DNA of 64,000 nucleotides from Mesorhizobium sangaii (lineage in GTDB: Bacteria; Pseudomonadota; Alphaproteobacteria; Rhizobiales; Rhizobiaceae), in the NCBI RefSeq assembly GCF_014207355.1, contig NZ_JACHEF010000001.1, positions 920,002 through 984,001 on the forward strand, given 5' to 3'. Below are positions 1-8,774 of the stretch, piece by piece; positions within the stretch are counted from its first letter, which is position 1; every line of letters begins with the position of its first letter. Under the pieces are notes generated by a model. It made no database searches, was not told where the DNA came from, and was given only the letters and a program-made list of their open reading frames with translations. The translations under genes and the position numbers were made by a program.

Positions 1-175
1 AAGTCAGGACGTTTCTGCGAGACAAGCTTTGGCCAAACGGGGGACGGTTCATACGAATCACCTGACAAGAGTTGGATTTTGCAATGCAAAGGCACGAAAA
101 GGCGAGAGTTGGCGCGAATTAAGGCATCTCCATCCCCAATCCAATCGCCAAACCTGACAGGGGCGATCACGAATG

Positions 176-215
176 CGAGATATTGAAGACAAATCCGAGA
201 TATTGACGACAAATC
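176..215. repeat. 20-bp tandem duplication
   Basis: Two adjacent 20-bp copies (176-195 and 196-215) differ at a single base (A versus C). The second copy ends inside the stop codon of the DUF721 gene. The rest of the first 214 bases shows no supported gene. Confidence 0.8.
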
Positions 216-715
216 TATGACTTCCTTTCCCCAAGAATGGTGGCGCCGAGCCTTTCCAGCGAGGCGCGCAGCCCATCATCGTCGACCAGGCCGACGGTCG
301 AGGACAATTTCGACTTCTCGGCCGCGGTCAGCGGCCTGAAGGTCGGTTTGCGCTTTCCTTTGTCCGCTGTCACCGGCTTCTGCAGGATCCTGATCCGGCT
401 GATGGCGGTGAAACCGAGGAAGGCATTGACCCGGTTGATGATCTCGCTGGTCTCGTGCTGCAGATGCAGCGCCGCCATGCCTTCGCAGGCGATGACCAGC
501 ACCGCCGGCTCGAACGGATCGTCTTCATGCATGCGACGTGGCCACTGGATTTTCTCGGGACGCGAGCGGCTGGCAAGGCGTGGCCCGGCGATCTCTTCCC
601 ACGACTGGACGAGGCCGATCGAGATGCCGGCCCGCTTGCGCAGCACCGGGTCGAGGATTTTGGTCGCAAGATCGCTGACCGGGACGGGATTGCCGTAGGG
701 CGTTCTCCCTGCCAT
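215..715 (-). CDS. DUF721 (DciA-like) protein
   Basis: A 166-residue protein of the DUF721 family, whose better known member DciA helps load the replicative helicase DnaB in bacteria without DnaC. The sequence shows the typical small N-terminal domain (residues about 10-110), with a short helix after PVSDLATKILDPVLRK and the segment LVIACEGMAALHLQHE, followed by a basic tail-like region (KGKRKPTF). The ATG at 715 faces mutY across 48 bases, a neighbourhood usual in rhizobia. The family call is firm; a replication role in this organism is inferred from the family, and binding to DNA or RNA is an alternative. Confidence 0.85.
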   Translation of the reverse strand: MAGRTPYGNPVPVSDLATKILDPVLRKRAGISIGLVQSWEEIAGPRLASRSRPEKIQWPRRMHEDDPFEPAVLVIACEGMAALHLQHETSEIINRVNAFLGFTAISRIRILQKPVTADKGKRKPTFRPLTAAEKSKLSSTVGLVDDDGLRASLERLGATILGERKS

Positions 716-763
716 GTACGTTCTCCAGCCTCACCAGCATCGGCCAAGGCCAATTCCCGATCA

Positions 764-1891
764 ATGGCACCAGCAGACCAGACCCGCAAGACCGCATCCC
801 CATTCGGCGACATCGCGACCCGCCTGCTCGGCTGGTACGATGTGCATCATCGCGAGTTGCCGTGGCGCATCACGCCGCAAGAGCATGCGCGCGGGGCGAG
901 GCCTGATCCCTACTGCATCTGGCTGTCCGAAGTCATGCTGCAGCAAACCACGGTCGAGGCGGTGAAGGCCTATTTTCGCGTTTTCGTCGAGAAATGGCCG
1001 GATGTCGGGGCGCTGGCCGCGGCGCAGACCGAGGATGTGATGAAGGCCTGGGCCGGGCTCGGCTACTATTCCCGCGCGCGCAATCTCAAGGCCTGCGCCG
1101 ACCTGGTGGCCCGGCGTGGCGGCCGGTTTCCCGACACCGAGGCCGGCCTCAGGGAACTGCCCGGCATCGGCGCCTATACATCGGCGGCGATCATGGCGAT
1201 TGCCTTCGACCGCCCCGCTGCCGTCGTCGACGGCAATGTCGAACGCGTCATCTCCCGGCTGTTTTCGATCACAACGCCGCTGAGCGAAGCCAAGGCCGAG
1301 ATACGCGCCCATGTCGAGCGCATAGTGCCAGGGACAAGGCCGGGCGATTTCGCCCAGGCTATGATGGATCTCGGCGCCACGATCTGCACACCACGCCGGC
1401 CGCGCTGCATGCTGTGCCCGCTGCGCGAAGACTGCAGCGCGGTCGTTTCAGGCGATCCCGAGCATTTCCCGGTGCGGCTGCCCAAGGCCGACAAGCCCCT
1501 GCGGCGCGGCGCGGCCTTCGTCGCCGTGCGCGGCGACGGCGCCATCTTGCTGCGCAAACGGGCGGAGAAAGGCCTGCTTGGCGGCATGACCGAAGTGCCG
1601 ACGACAGCCTGGACGGCACGTATCGATGGCGCCACCACCCAAGCGGCAGCACCCTTTCCCGGCAACTGGAAGCCCGCGGGGCGGATCGCGCATGTGTTCA
1701 CCCATTTCGCGCTCGAACTCGACGTGTTCCTTGCCCACACGAACGGCGAGACGCCGGCCGGCCATTTCTGGTCGCTGCCGTCGGACATTTCGGGCGAAGC
1801 ACTGCCCACTGTCATGAAAAAGGCAATCGAGGCTGCGATACCCGGCGCGACGAAAAAACCGTCGCCACACAGTGCAAAAGGGGCCCCATGA
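764..1891 (+). CDS. mutY: A/G-specific adenine glycosylase MutY
   Basis: Removes adenine mispaired with 8-oxoguanine in base-excision repair. The 375-residue product has catalytic Glu56 in WLSEVMLQQTTV, the helix-hairpin-helix LPGIGAYT (132-139), catalytic Asp156 in VVDGNVERV, and the 4Fe-4S ligands C208, C215, C218 and C224 with C-X6-C-X2-C-X5-C spacing. A NUDIX-like C-terminal domain that reads the oxidised guanine starts near residue 245. The frame is open further upstream, but family length favours the ATG at 764. The stop overlaps the ATG of the next gene by 4 bp, so the two are probably translationally coupled. Confidence 0.97.
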   Translation: MAPADQTRKTASPFGDIATRLLGWYDVHHRELPWRITPQEHARGARPDPYCIWLSEVMLQQTTVEAVKAYFRVFVEKWPDVGALAAAQTEDVMKAWAGLGYYSRARNLKACADLVARRGGRFPDTEAGLRELPGIGAYTSAAIMAIAFDRPAAVVDGNVERVISRLFSITTPLSEAKAEIRAHVERIVPGTRPGDFAQAMMDLGATICTPRRPRCMLCPLREDCSAVVSGDPEHFPVRLPKADKPLRRGAAFVAVRGDGAILLRKRAEKGLLGGMTEVPTTAWTARIDGATTQAAAPFPGNWKPAGRIAHVFTHFALELDVFLAHTNGETPAGHFWSLPSDISGEALPTVMKKAIEAAIPGATKKPSPHSAKGAP

Positions 1892-2499
1892 CTGAAATTC
1901 GCCACATCGTTTTCGACATCGGCAGAGTGCTGATCCACTACGATCCGAATATCCCGTTCAGCCGCCTCATTCCGGATGCCGAAGAGAGAAAGTGGTTCTT
2001 CGACAATGTCTGCACGCATGACTGGAACATCGAGCAGGATCGCGGCCGGACATGGCAAGAGGCCGAGGCGCTGCTGATCGCGGAGCATCCCGATCACGCG
2101 GAAAACATCCGCAATTTCCGCCGCTACTGGCACGACATGGTGCCGCATGCCTATGACGACAGCGTTGCCATCATGGTCGGCCTGATCGAGAGCGGCCACG
2201 ACGTGACCATGCTGACCAATTTCGCCACCGACACACTGGCCGAGGCGCGCAAACGCTTCGATTTTCTCGAACGGCCGCGCGGCGTCACCATCTCCGGCGA
2301 AGTCGGGATGATCAAGCCGGATCGCGGCATCTACGATCATCACGTCGCCGCGTTCGGGCTCGAGCCGTCGGCCACGCTGTTCATCGACGACAGCCCCAGG
2401 AATGTCGACGGCGCCAAGGCGGCCGGCTGGCAAGCGGTGCTGTTCACCGATGCCAAAACGCTTCAAGCAGACCTTCAACGCCTCGGAATCAAGTCGTGA
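1888..2499 (+). CDS. HAD-family phosphatase (YihX-like)
   Basis: A 203-residue haloacid-dehalogenase-superfamily hydrolase. Motif I is VFDIGRVLIHYD with nucleophile Asp10; the usual second Asp is Gly, as in YihX-type enzymes (FDLGNV). Motif II lies in MLTNF, motif III is the Lys of IKPDRGIY, and motif IV is LFIDDSPRNVDGAK. YihX acts on glucose-1-phosphate, but HAD specificity cannot be read from sequence. The start ATG overlaps the mutY stop (ATGA). Confidence 0.88.
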   Translation: MTEIRHIVFDIGRVLIHYDPNIPFSRLIPDAEERKWFFDNVCTHDWNIEQDRGRTWQEAEALLIAEHPDHAENIRNFRRYWHDMVPHAYDDSVAIMVGLIESGHDVTMLTNFATDTLAEARKRFDFLERPRGVTISGEVGMIKPDRGIYDHHVAAFGLEPSATLFIDDSPRNVDGAKAAGWQAVLFTDAKTLQADLQRLGIKS

Positions 2500-2556
2500 T
2501 TTGAATCGCTTCCGGTGATCCGTTGATATCTTGAGTCAGCGACAATGATCGCAATC

Positions 2557-3750
<1,194 letters not shown>

Positions 3751-3874
3751 TCAGCGTAAATATTCGGTGAAGGCCAAACCGCGGATCTCCAAATTTGCGA
3801 AGCCGGCCCTGTTGGTGTATGCCGCGCCGCCTGAACCTTCCCTGGCCCTTCATCCTCCCATTGTCCGGATCACC

Positions 3875-4591
3875 ATGCCCCAGCCAGACCTTGTCATTTT
3901 CGATTGCGACGGCGTGCTCGTCGATTCCGAAATCGTCGCCGCGCGGGTCGAGGCGGAACTGCTGACCATGGCCGGCTACGAAATATCGGCTGAGGAACTG
4001 GCTGAGACCTACGCCGGACTGACCTTCAAGGACATCATGATGCGGGTCGAGGAGAAATCCAGCATCCCGTTCCAGGCCTCGCTGATCGACCGCGCCGAAG
4101 ACCTGGTCGATCGCAAATTGCGCAGCGACGTCCGCGCCATCGACGGTGCGCGCGAGGCGGTCGCCGCGGTCACCGTGCCGCACTGCGTCTGCTCGAATTC
4201 GCGTTCCGAGCGGATCGAATTCATGCTGGAGAAAGTGCAGTTGCTGCCGTATTTCGCCGGCCGGATCTTTTCGGCCCTGGAGATACCAAGCAAGAAGACC
4301 AAACCGGCGCCCGACGTGTTCCTGTTCGCGGCGGAGAAACTCAACGCCAAGCCGGCGAACACTTTTGTCATCGAGGATTCCGTGCACGGCGTCCATGGCG
4401 CCAGGACGGCCGGTATGCGCGTGATCGGCTTTACCGGCGCCGGCCACAGCTACCCCGGTCATGCCGACGCCTTGACGGAAGCCGGCGCCGAGACGGTCAT
4501 TCGCCGCTGGGCGGAGCTGAAAAGCGTGATCGCCGCGCTGTCGGAGTGGTCGGCTGACGCCCGAGAGATTTGCGTCGCAACGCGAGACTAG
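3875..4591 (+). CDS. HAD-family hydrolase (phosphoglycolate phosphatase-like)
   Basis: A 238-residue HAD subfamily IA phosphatase. Motif I is IFDCDGVLVDSE with Asp10 and Asp12; the Ser/Thr motif is in CVCSNSRSER, the Lys motif in KKTKPAPDVFLFA, and motif IV in FVIEDSVHGVHGAR. Substrate is unknown; relatives act on sugar phosphates, phosphoglycolate or GMP. The frame is open upstream, but ATG 3875 gives the normal family N-terminus. Its TAG stop and the stop of the convergent lipoprotein gene share one CTAG palindrome (4588-4591), so the genes end on the same four bases. Confidence 0.88.
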   Translation: MPQPDLVIFDCDGVLVDSEIVAARVEAELLTMAGYEISAEELAETYAGLTFKDIMMRVEEKSSIPFQASLIDRAEDLVDRKLRSDVRAIDGAREAVAAVTVPHCVCSNSRSERIEFMLEKVQLLPYFAGRIFSALEIPSKKTKPAPDVFLFAAEKLNAKPANTFVIEDSVHGVHGARTAGMRVIGFTGAGHSYPGHADALTEAGAETVIRRWAELKSVIAALSEWSADAREICVATRD

Positions 4592-5328
4592 TTCGTCACG
4601 ACAGCCTTCTTCTTGTGATTCTTCTTCGGCTTGTCCGTCGTCGCCTTCGGCGCGGTTTCATCATAGCCGGCAAAGGCCTGATAGTCCTGCGCCGACGGTT
4701 CGGGCACGACGACATTGGAATCCGTGAAGACAAACTGCGTCGCGACCGACGGGTCGGTGACCTGGATCTGATACGGATGGATCTGCGAGTAGAGGACATC
4801 CGTGCCATGCATCACCGCGATACGGATCGGCATGGTGATGGTGCCGGGGGAGAATTTCGGTCCGGGCACAACCTTGCCGGCGACCGCTATCTTCATCGTC
4901 AACTGCCCGTTGGCGCGCAGGCAATCACGGGTCACGTCGCTGATCGACGCCTGGTAGATGATGTTCGCAGACTCGTCGGGCGCGGTCGCAGCCGCGTTGG
5001 CCGCGGCCTGCGCCTCCTGGGCCTGTTGCTCGGCCTCGGCCTGGTTCCTCGGCTTGCGCATGGCCTTCGACTTGGGCTTCTGGACGCCCTTGGCATAGGT
5101 GTTGAAGAAGGCCGTGCCGTCGCGCACCGTTACTCTGGGACAATAGGCCTGCAACTGGCTGGCCAGGACCTTGGGATCCTGTGGCGGAGGCGGCGTCGTC
5201 GGATCCTTCTTGCCGAAGCCGAGGTCCAGGATGCCATTGTCGCTCGATTGGCAGCCGGCGGCGGCGAGCATAAAGCCGGTGAGCGCCAGACCCGCCAAAA
5301 AGCGGCCACTGAATGTACGAAACGCCAT
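4588..5328 (-). CDS. Conserved lipoprotein
   Basis: A 246-residue exported lipoprotein. The signal peptide ends in the lipobox LAAAGC with lipidated Cys26. A short proline run (PTTPPPPQDP) follows, then an Ala/Gln-rich stretch around residues 95-120 (EAEQQAQEAQAAANAAATA) that is probably a helical linker, and a compact C-terminal domain with a Lys-rich end (KPKKNHKKKAVV). No function is recognised. The ATG at 5328 is chosen because it begins the signal peptide; upstream codons would spoil it. It is divergent from thrC. Confidence 0.82.
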   Translation of the reverse strand: MAFRTFSGRFLAGLALTGFMLAAAGCQSSDNGILDLGFGKKDPTTPPPPQDPKVLASQLQAYCPRVTVRDGTAFFNTYAKGVQKPKSKAMRKPRNQAEAEQQAQEAQAAANAAATAPDESANIIYQASISDVTRDCLRANGQLTMKIAVAGKVVPGPKFSPGTITMPIRIAVMHGTDVLYSQIHPYQIQVTDPSVATQFVFTDSNVVVPEPSAQDYQAFAGYDETAPKATTDKPKKNHKKKAVVTN

Positions 5329-5455
5329 GAAGCTGCACTTCCCTCTCGCAAAGCTGGTGACGTATATCAACCGCGCGGCAAAAATGCGACTGAGCCAGCG
5401 CAGAAATTAACCACCTTGTGGTGAACGGAAAACCCAGCGGTAACGGATTTGTGAC

Positions 5456-6853
5456 ATGCACTATGTGAGTACCCGCGGCGAAGCGCCCGTGCTTGGATTT
5501 TCGGACGCCGTGCTGGCTGGCCTGGCGCGCGACGGCGGGCTCTACGTGCCGCGCGAGTGGCCGCAGTTTTCCGCTGCCGAGATCCGCGCCATGCGCGGCC
5601 TTGCCTATCCCGACCTTGCGATCCGCGTGCTGTCGCCCTTCCTTGGCGACGAAATCCCGGCGCCCGTCTTCGAGCGCCTGGTCCGCGAAGCCTATGCCAC
5701 CTTCCGCCACGAGGCCGTCTGCCCGCTGGTGCAGACCGGCCCCAACACCTTCATCCTGGAACTCTTCCACGGGCCGACGCTGGCCTTCAAGGACGTGGCG
5801 ATGCAGCTTCTGGCCCGACTGATGGACCATGTGCTTGCCGAACGCGACCAGCACGCCACCATCGTCGGCGCCACCTCGGGCGATACCGGCGGCGCCGCCA
5901 TCGATGCCTTTGCCGGGCGCAGCCGCACCGACATCTTCATCCTTTTCCCGCATGGCCGCGTCTCGCCGGTGCAGCAGCGGCAGATGACGACGTCGACCGC
6001 GCAAAATGTCCATGCGCTGGCGATCGAAGGCAATTTCGACGATTGCCAGGGCCTGCTCAAGGACATGTTCAACGATCACGGCTTTCGCGACCGGGTTGCG
6101 CTTTCGGGCGTCAATTCGATCAACTGGGCCCGCATCATGGCCCAGATCGTCTATTATTTCTCCTCGGCGCTGTCGCTGGGCGCGCCGGACAGGCCGGTCT
6201 CCTTCACTGTGCCGACAGGTAATTTCGGCGATATCTTCGCCGGCTACGCCGCCAAGAAGATGGGCCTGCCGATCGAGCGGCTGATCATCGCCACCAACGA
6301 CAACGACATCCTGGCGCGCACTTTCGCAACCGGCGAATATCGCACCAAGGGCGTTTTTGCGACCACTTCGCCGTCGATGGACATCCAGGTGTCGTCGAAT
6401 TTCGAGCGCTTGCTGTTCGAGGCCTCCGACCGTGACGCGGCGACCGTGCGGCGCTACATGGACAGTCTCAAGCAGTCCGGCGCTTTCACCATCGAAACCC
6501 AGCAAATCGCCGCGATGCGGTCCGAATTCGACGCCGGCCGCGCGACCATGGACGAGGTCGCCGCCACCATCCGTTCGACACTCGCCGGCAGCAACTACCT
6601 GCTCGATCCGCACACCGCGGCAGCCGTGCATGTGGCGGCGGGCAAGGCTTCAGGCGCGGTGCCGATGGTGGTGCTTGGCACCGCCCATCCGGCAAAGTTC
6701 CCCGCCGCCGTCGAAGCCGCCAGCGGCGTCTCGCCCGCACTGCCCGCATGGCTAGGTGGGTTGATGACATCGGAGGAAAAATACACGGTACTTCCATCCG
6801 ACCTGAAAATGGTGGAAGATTACGTCGGCCGCCGCGCGCGGGCGGCGCGTTAG
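5456..6853 (+). CDS. thrC: Threonine synthase
   Basis: Converts O-phospho-homoserine to threonine, a PLP-dependent cytoplasmic step. The 465-residue length and the N-terminus MHYVSTRGEAP are typical of the longer bacterial/fungal class. PLP-lysine is Lys112 in TLAFKDVAMQ, and the phosphate cup is GATSGDTGGAAI. It heads a run thrC - M16 protease - GNAT - GGDEF/EAL with gaps of 14, 14 and 3 bases, which suggests one transcript. The partner kinase thrB lies at 15.8-16.7 kb. Confidence 0.97.
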   Translation: MHYVSTRGEAPVLGFSDAVLAGLARDGGLYVPREWPQFSAAEIRAMRGLAYPDLAIRVLSPFLGDEIPAPVFERLVREAYATFRHEAVCPLVQTGPNTFILELFHGPTLAFKDVAMQLLARLMDHVLAERDQHATIVGATSGDTGGAAIDAFAGRSRTDIFILFPHGRVSPVQQRQMTTSTAQNVHALAIEGNFDDCQGLLKDMFNDHGFRDRVALSGVNSINWARIMAQIVYYFSSALSLGAPDRPVSFTVPTGNFGDIFAGYAAKKMGLPIERLIIATNDNDILARTFATGEYRTKGVFATTSPSMDIQVSSNFERLLFEASDRDAATVRRYMDSLKQSGAFTIETQQIAAMRSEFDAGRATMDEVAATIRSTLAGSNYLLDPHTAAAVHVAAGKASGAVPMVVLGTAHPAKFPAAVEAASGVSPALPAWLGGLMTSEEKYTVLPSDLKMVEDYVGRRARAAR

Positions 6854-6867
6854 GGAGTAGTAGCCAT

Positions 6868-8160
6868 ATGGGTGTTGAGGTAAGCCGTCTGTCGAACGGC
6901 CTGACAGTCGCCACCGAAACCCTTCAAAGCATCGAATCGGTTGCCCTTGGTGCCTGGGTCAAGTCAGGTGCCCGCAATGAACGTGACGAAGAGCATGGCA
7001 TGGCCCATCTGCTCGAGCACATGGCGTTCAAGGGCACGAAAAGGCGAAGCGCCTTCGAAATCGCCTCGGAGATCGAGGACGTCGGCGGCGAGATCAACGC
7101 CGCCACCAGCGTCGAGACCACCTCCTACTATGCCAGGGTGCTCTCCGACGACGTTCCGCTGGCCGTCGACATTCTTGCCGACATCCTGCAGGAGTCCGAG
7201 TTCGACCCGCAGGAGCTCGAACGCGAGCAGCATGTGATCCTGCAGGAGATCGGCGCCGCACACGACACGCCCGACGACATCGTCTTCGACCGTTTCACCG
7301 AGACAGCCTTCCGCCACCAGACGATCGGCCGCTCGATCCTGGGCACGCCGGAAACCGTCAAATCCTTCACCTCGAAGCAGTTGCACGATTTCATCGAGCG
7401 GCAATACGGCGCCGAGCGCATGGTGATCGTCGCTGCCGGCGACATCAAGCACGACAATTTCGTGCGCGAGGTTGAAAAGCAACTCGGCGGCTTCCGCAGC
7501 AAGGCCGACAGCACCATCCCGCAATATGCGCAATATGTCGGCGGCGACTTCCGTGAGGACCGCGACCTGATGGACGCGCAAATCGTGCTGGGCTTCGAGG
7601 GCCGCGCCTATCATGTGCGCGACTTCTATGCCTCGCAGGTGCTGTCGATGATCCTCGGCGGCGGCATGTCGTCGCGTCTTTTCCAGGAGGTTCGCGAAAA
7701 GCGCGGCCTATGCTATTCGGTCTATGCCTTCCACTGGGGCTTTTCCGACACCGGCGTCTTCGGCGTCCATGCCGCGACCGGCCAGAGCGACATTGCCGAA
7801 CTGGTGCCGGTCATCATCGACGAACTGCAGAAGGCCGGCGAGAAGATCCTGCAGGAAGAACTCGACCGGGCGCGCGCCCAATATCGCGCCGGGCTGATCA
7901 TGTCCGCCGAAAGCCCAGCCAGCCGCGCCTCCCAGATCGCACGGCAGCTGCTTCTGTTCGGCCGGCCGATCGCCAAGGAGGAATTGATGGAACGGCTGTC
8001 GGCGCTCACGATCGAGCGGCTGACCGACCTGTCGTCGCGGCTGTTCTCGACCAAGCCGACGCTGACAGCTGTCGGGCCTGTGGGTACGCTGGCGCCATAC
8101 GAGGCGATCCTCGATTCGCTTGCGGGCACGCAGACCGCGACCCGCAAGCTCGCCGTCTAA
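6868..8160 (+). CDS. M16-family zinc metallopeptidase (processing-peptidase type)
   Basis: A 430-residue M16 peptidase related to the mitochondrial processing peptidase beta subunit. The inverted zinc motif HLLEH is at residues 47-51 with the third ligand Glu127 in ILQEIG. The flexible-loop region GGGMSSRLFQEVREKRGLCYSV (kept short here: GGGMSSRLFQEVREKRG) is intact. There is no signal peptide, so a cytoplasmic role in peptide turnover is likely. The ATG at 6868 starts 14 bases after thrC, and family length supports it over the open frame upstream. Confidence 0.94.
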   Translation: MGVEVSRLSNGLTVATETLQSIESVALGAWVKSGARNERDEEHGMAHLLEHMAFKGTKRRSAFEIASEIEDVGGEINAATSVETTSYYARVLSDDVPLAVDILADILQESEFDPQELEREQHVILQEIGAAHDTPDDIVFDRFTETAFRHQTIGRSILGTPETVKSFTSKQLHDFIERQYGAERMVIVAAGDIKHDNFVREVEKQLGGFRSKADSTIPQYAQYVGGDFREDRDLMDAQIVLGFEGRAYHVRDFYASQVLSMILGGGMSSRLFQEVREKRGLCYSVYAFHWGFSDTGVFGVHAATGQSDIAELVPVIIDELQKAGEKILQEELDRARAQYRAGLIMSAESPASRASQIARQLLLFGRPIAKEELMERLSALTIERLTDLSSRLFSTKPTLTAVGPVGTLAPYEAILDSLAGTQTATRKLAV

Positions 8161-8174
8161 GCCCTCAAAGCGTC

Positions 8175-8771
8175 GTGTTCGCGCTTCCTTTCTTTCGCCG
8201 TGACCTGCCGGCGCTGAAGGGTGACCAGGTCATGTTGCGCGTGCCCTTCACGAATGACTATCGCGAATGGGCGGCGGTGCGGGGCGAAAGCCGTGCCTTT
8301 CTCGAACCATGGGAGCCACGCTGGACTCCAGATGAACTCGACCGCACCGCGTGGCGGCTGCGCATCAGCCGCTACCGCGAAGACTACGCGCAGGGAACTG
8401 CGATCGCCTTCTTCATATTCGAAAAGAGCAGCGGCAAGCTGGCGGGCGGCATCACGCTCGGCAACATACGCCATGGCGTCTCGCAAAGCGGCCATGTCGG
8501 CTATTGGATCGGCGAGCGCTTTGGCGGTCGTGGCCTGATGACCGATGCGGTCAAGGTGGTGACGCGCTTCGCCTTCGATACGCTGAGGTTGCACCGGATC
8601 GAAGCGGCCTGTATTCCCGACAACGCCCGGTCGATCCGCGTGCTTGAAAAAGCCGGATTCCGGCGCGAAGGACTTCTGCGATCCTATCTCAGGATCAACG
8701 GCATCTGGCAGGATCACTACCTCTACGCCCGGATCGCGGACGATCCGCCGGGCGCTGGAACGAAGGACTGA
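8175..8771 (+). CDS. GNAT acetyltransferase (RimJ/RimL-like)
   Basis: A 198-residue GNAT-fold N-acetyltransferase of the RimJ group, which acetylates ribosomal protein N-termini or related amines. The acetyl-CoA loop is in GYWIGERFGGRGLMTDA, and the closing strand is in GFRREGLLRSYLRING. The start is read as GTG 8175 (product beginning FALPFFRRDL after the initiator Met), 14 bases after the protease gene; an internal Met (MLRVPF) would cut into the domain. The true substrate is not visible. Confidence 0.88.
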   Translation: MFALPFFRRDLPALKGDQVMLRVPFTNDYREWAAVRGESRAFLEPWEPRWTPDELDRTAWRLRISRYREDYAQGTAIAFFIFEKSSGKLAGGITLGNIRHGVSQSGHVGYWIGERFGGRGLMTDAVKVVTRFAFDTLRLHRIEAACIPDNARSIRVLEKAGFRREGLLRSYLRINGIWQDHYLYARIADDPPGAGTKD

Positions 8772-8774
8772 TTT

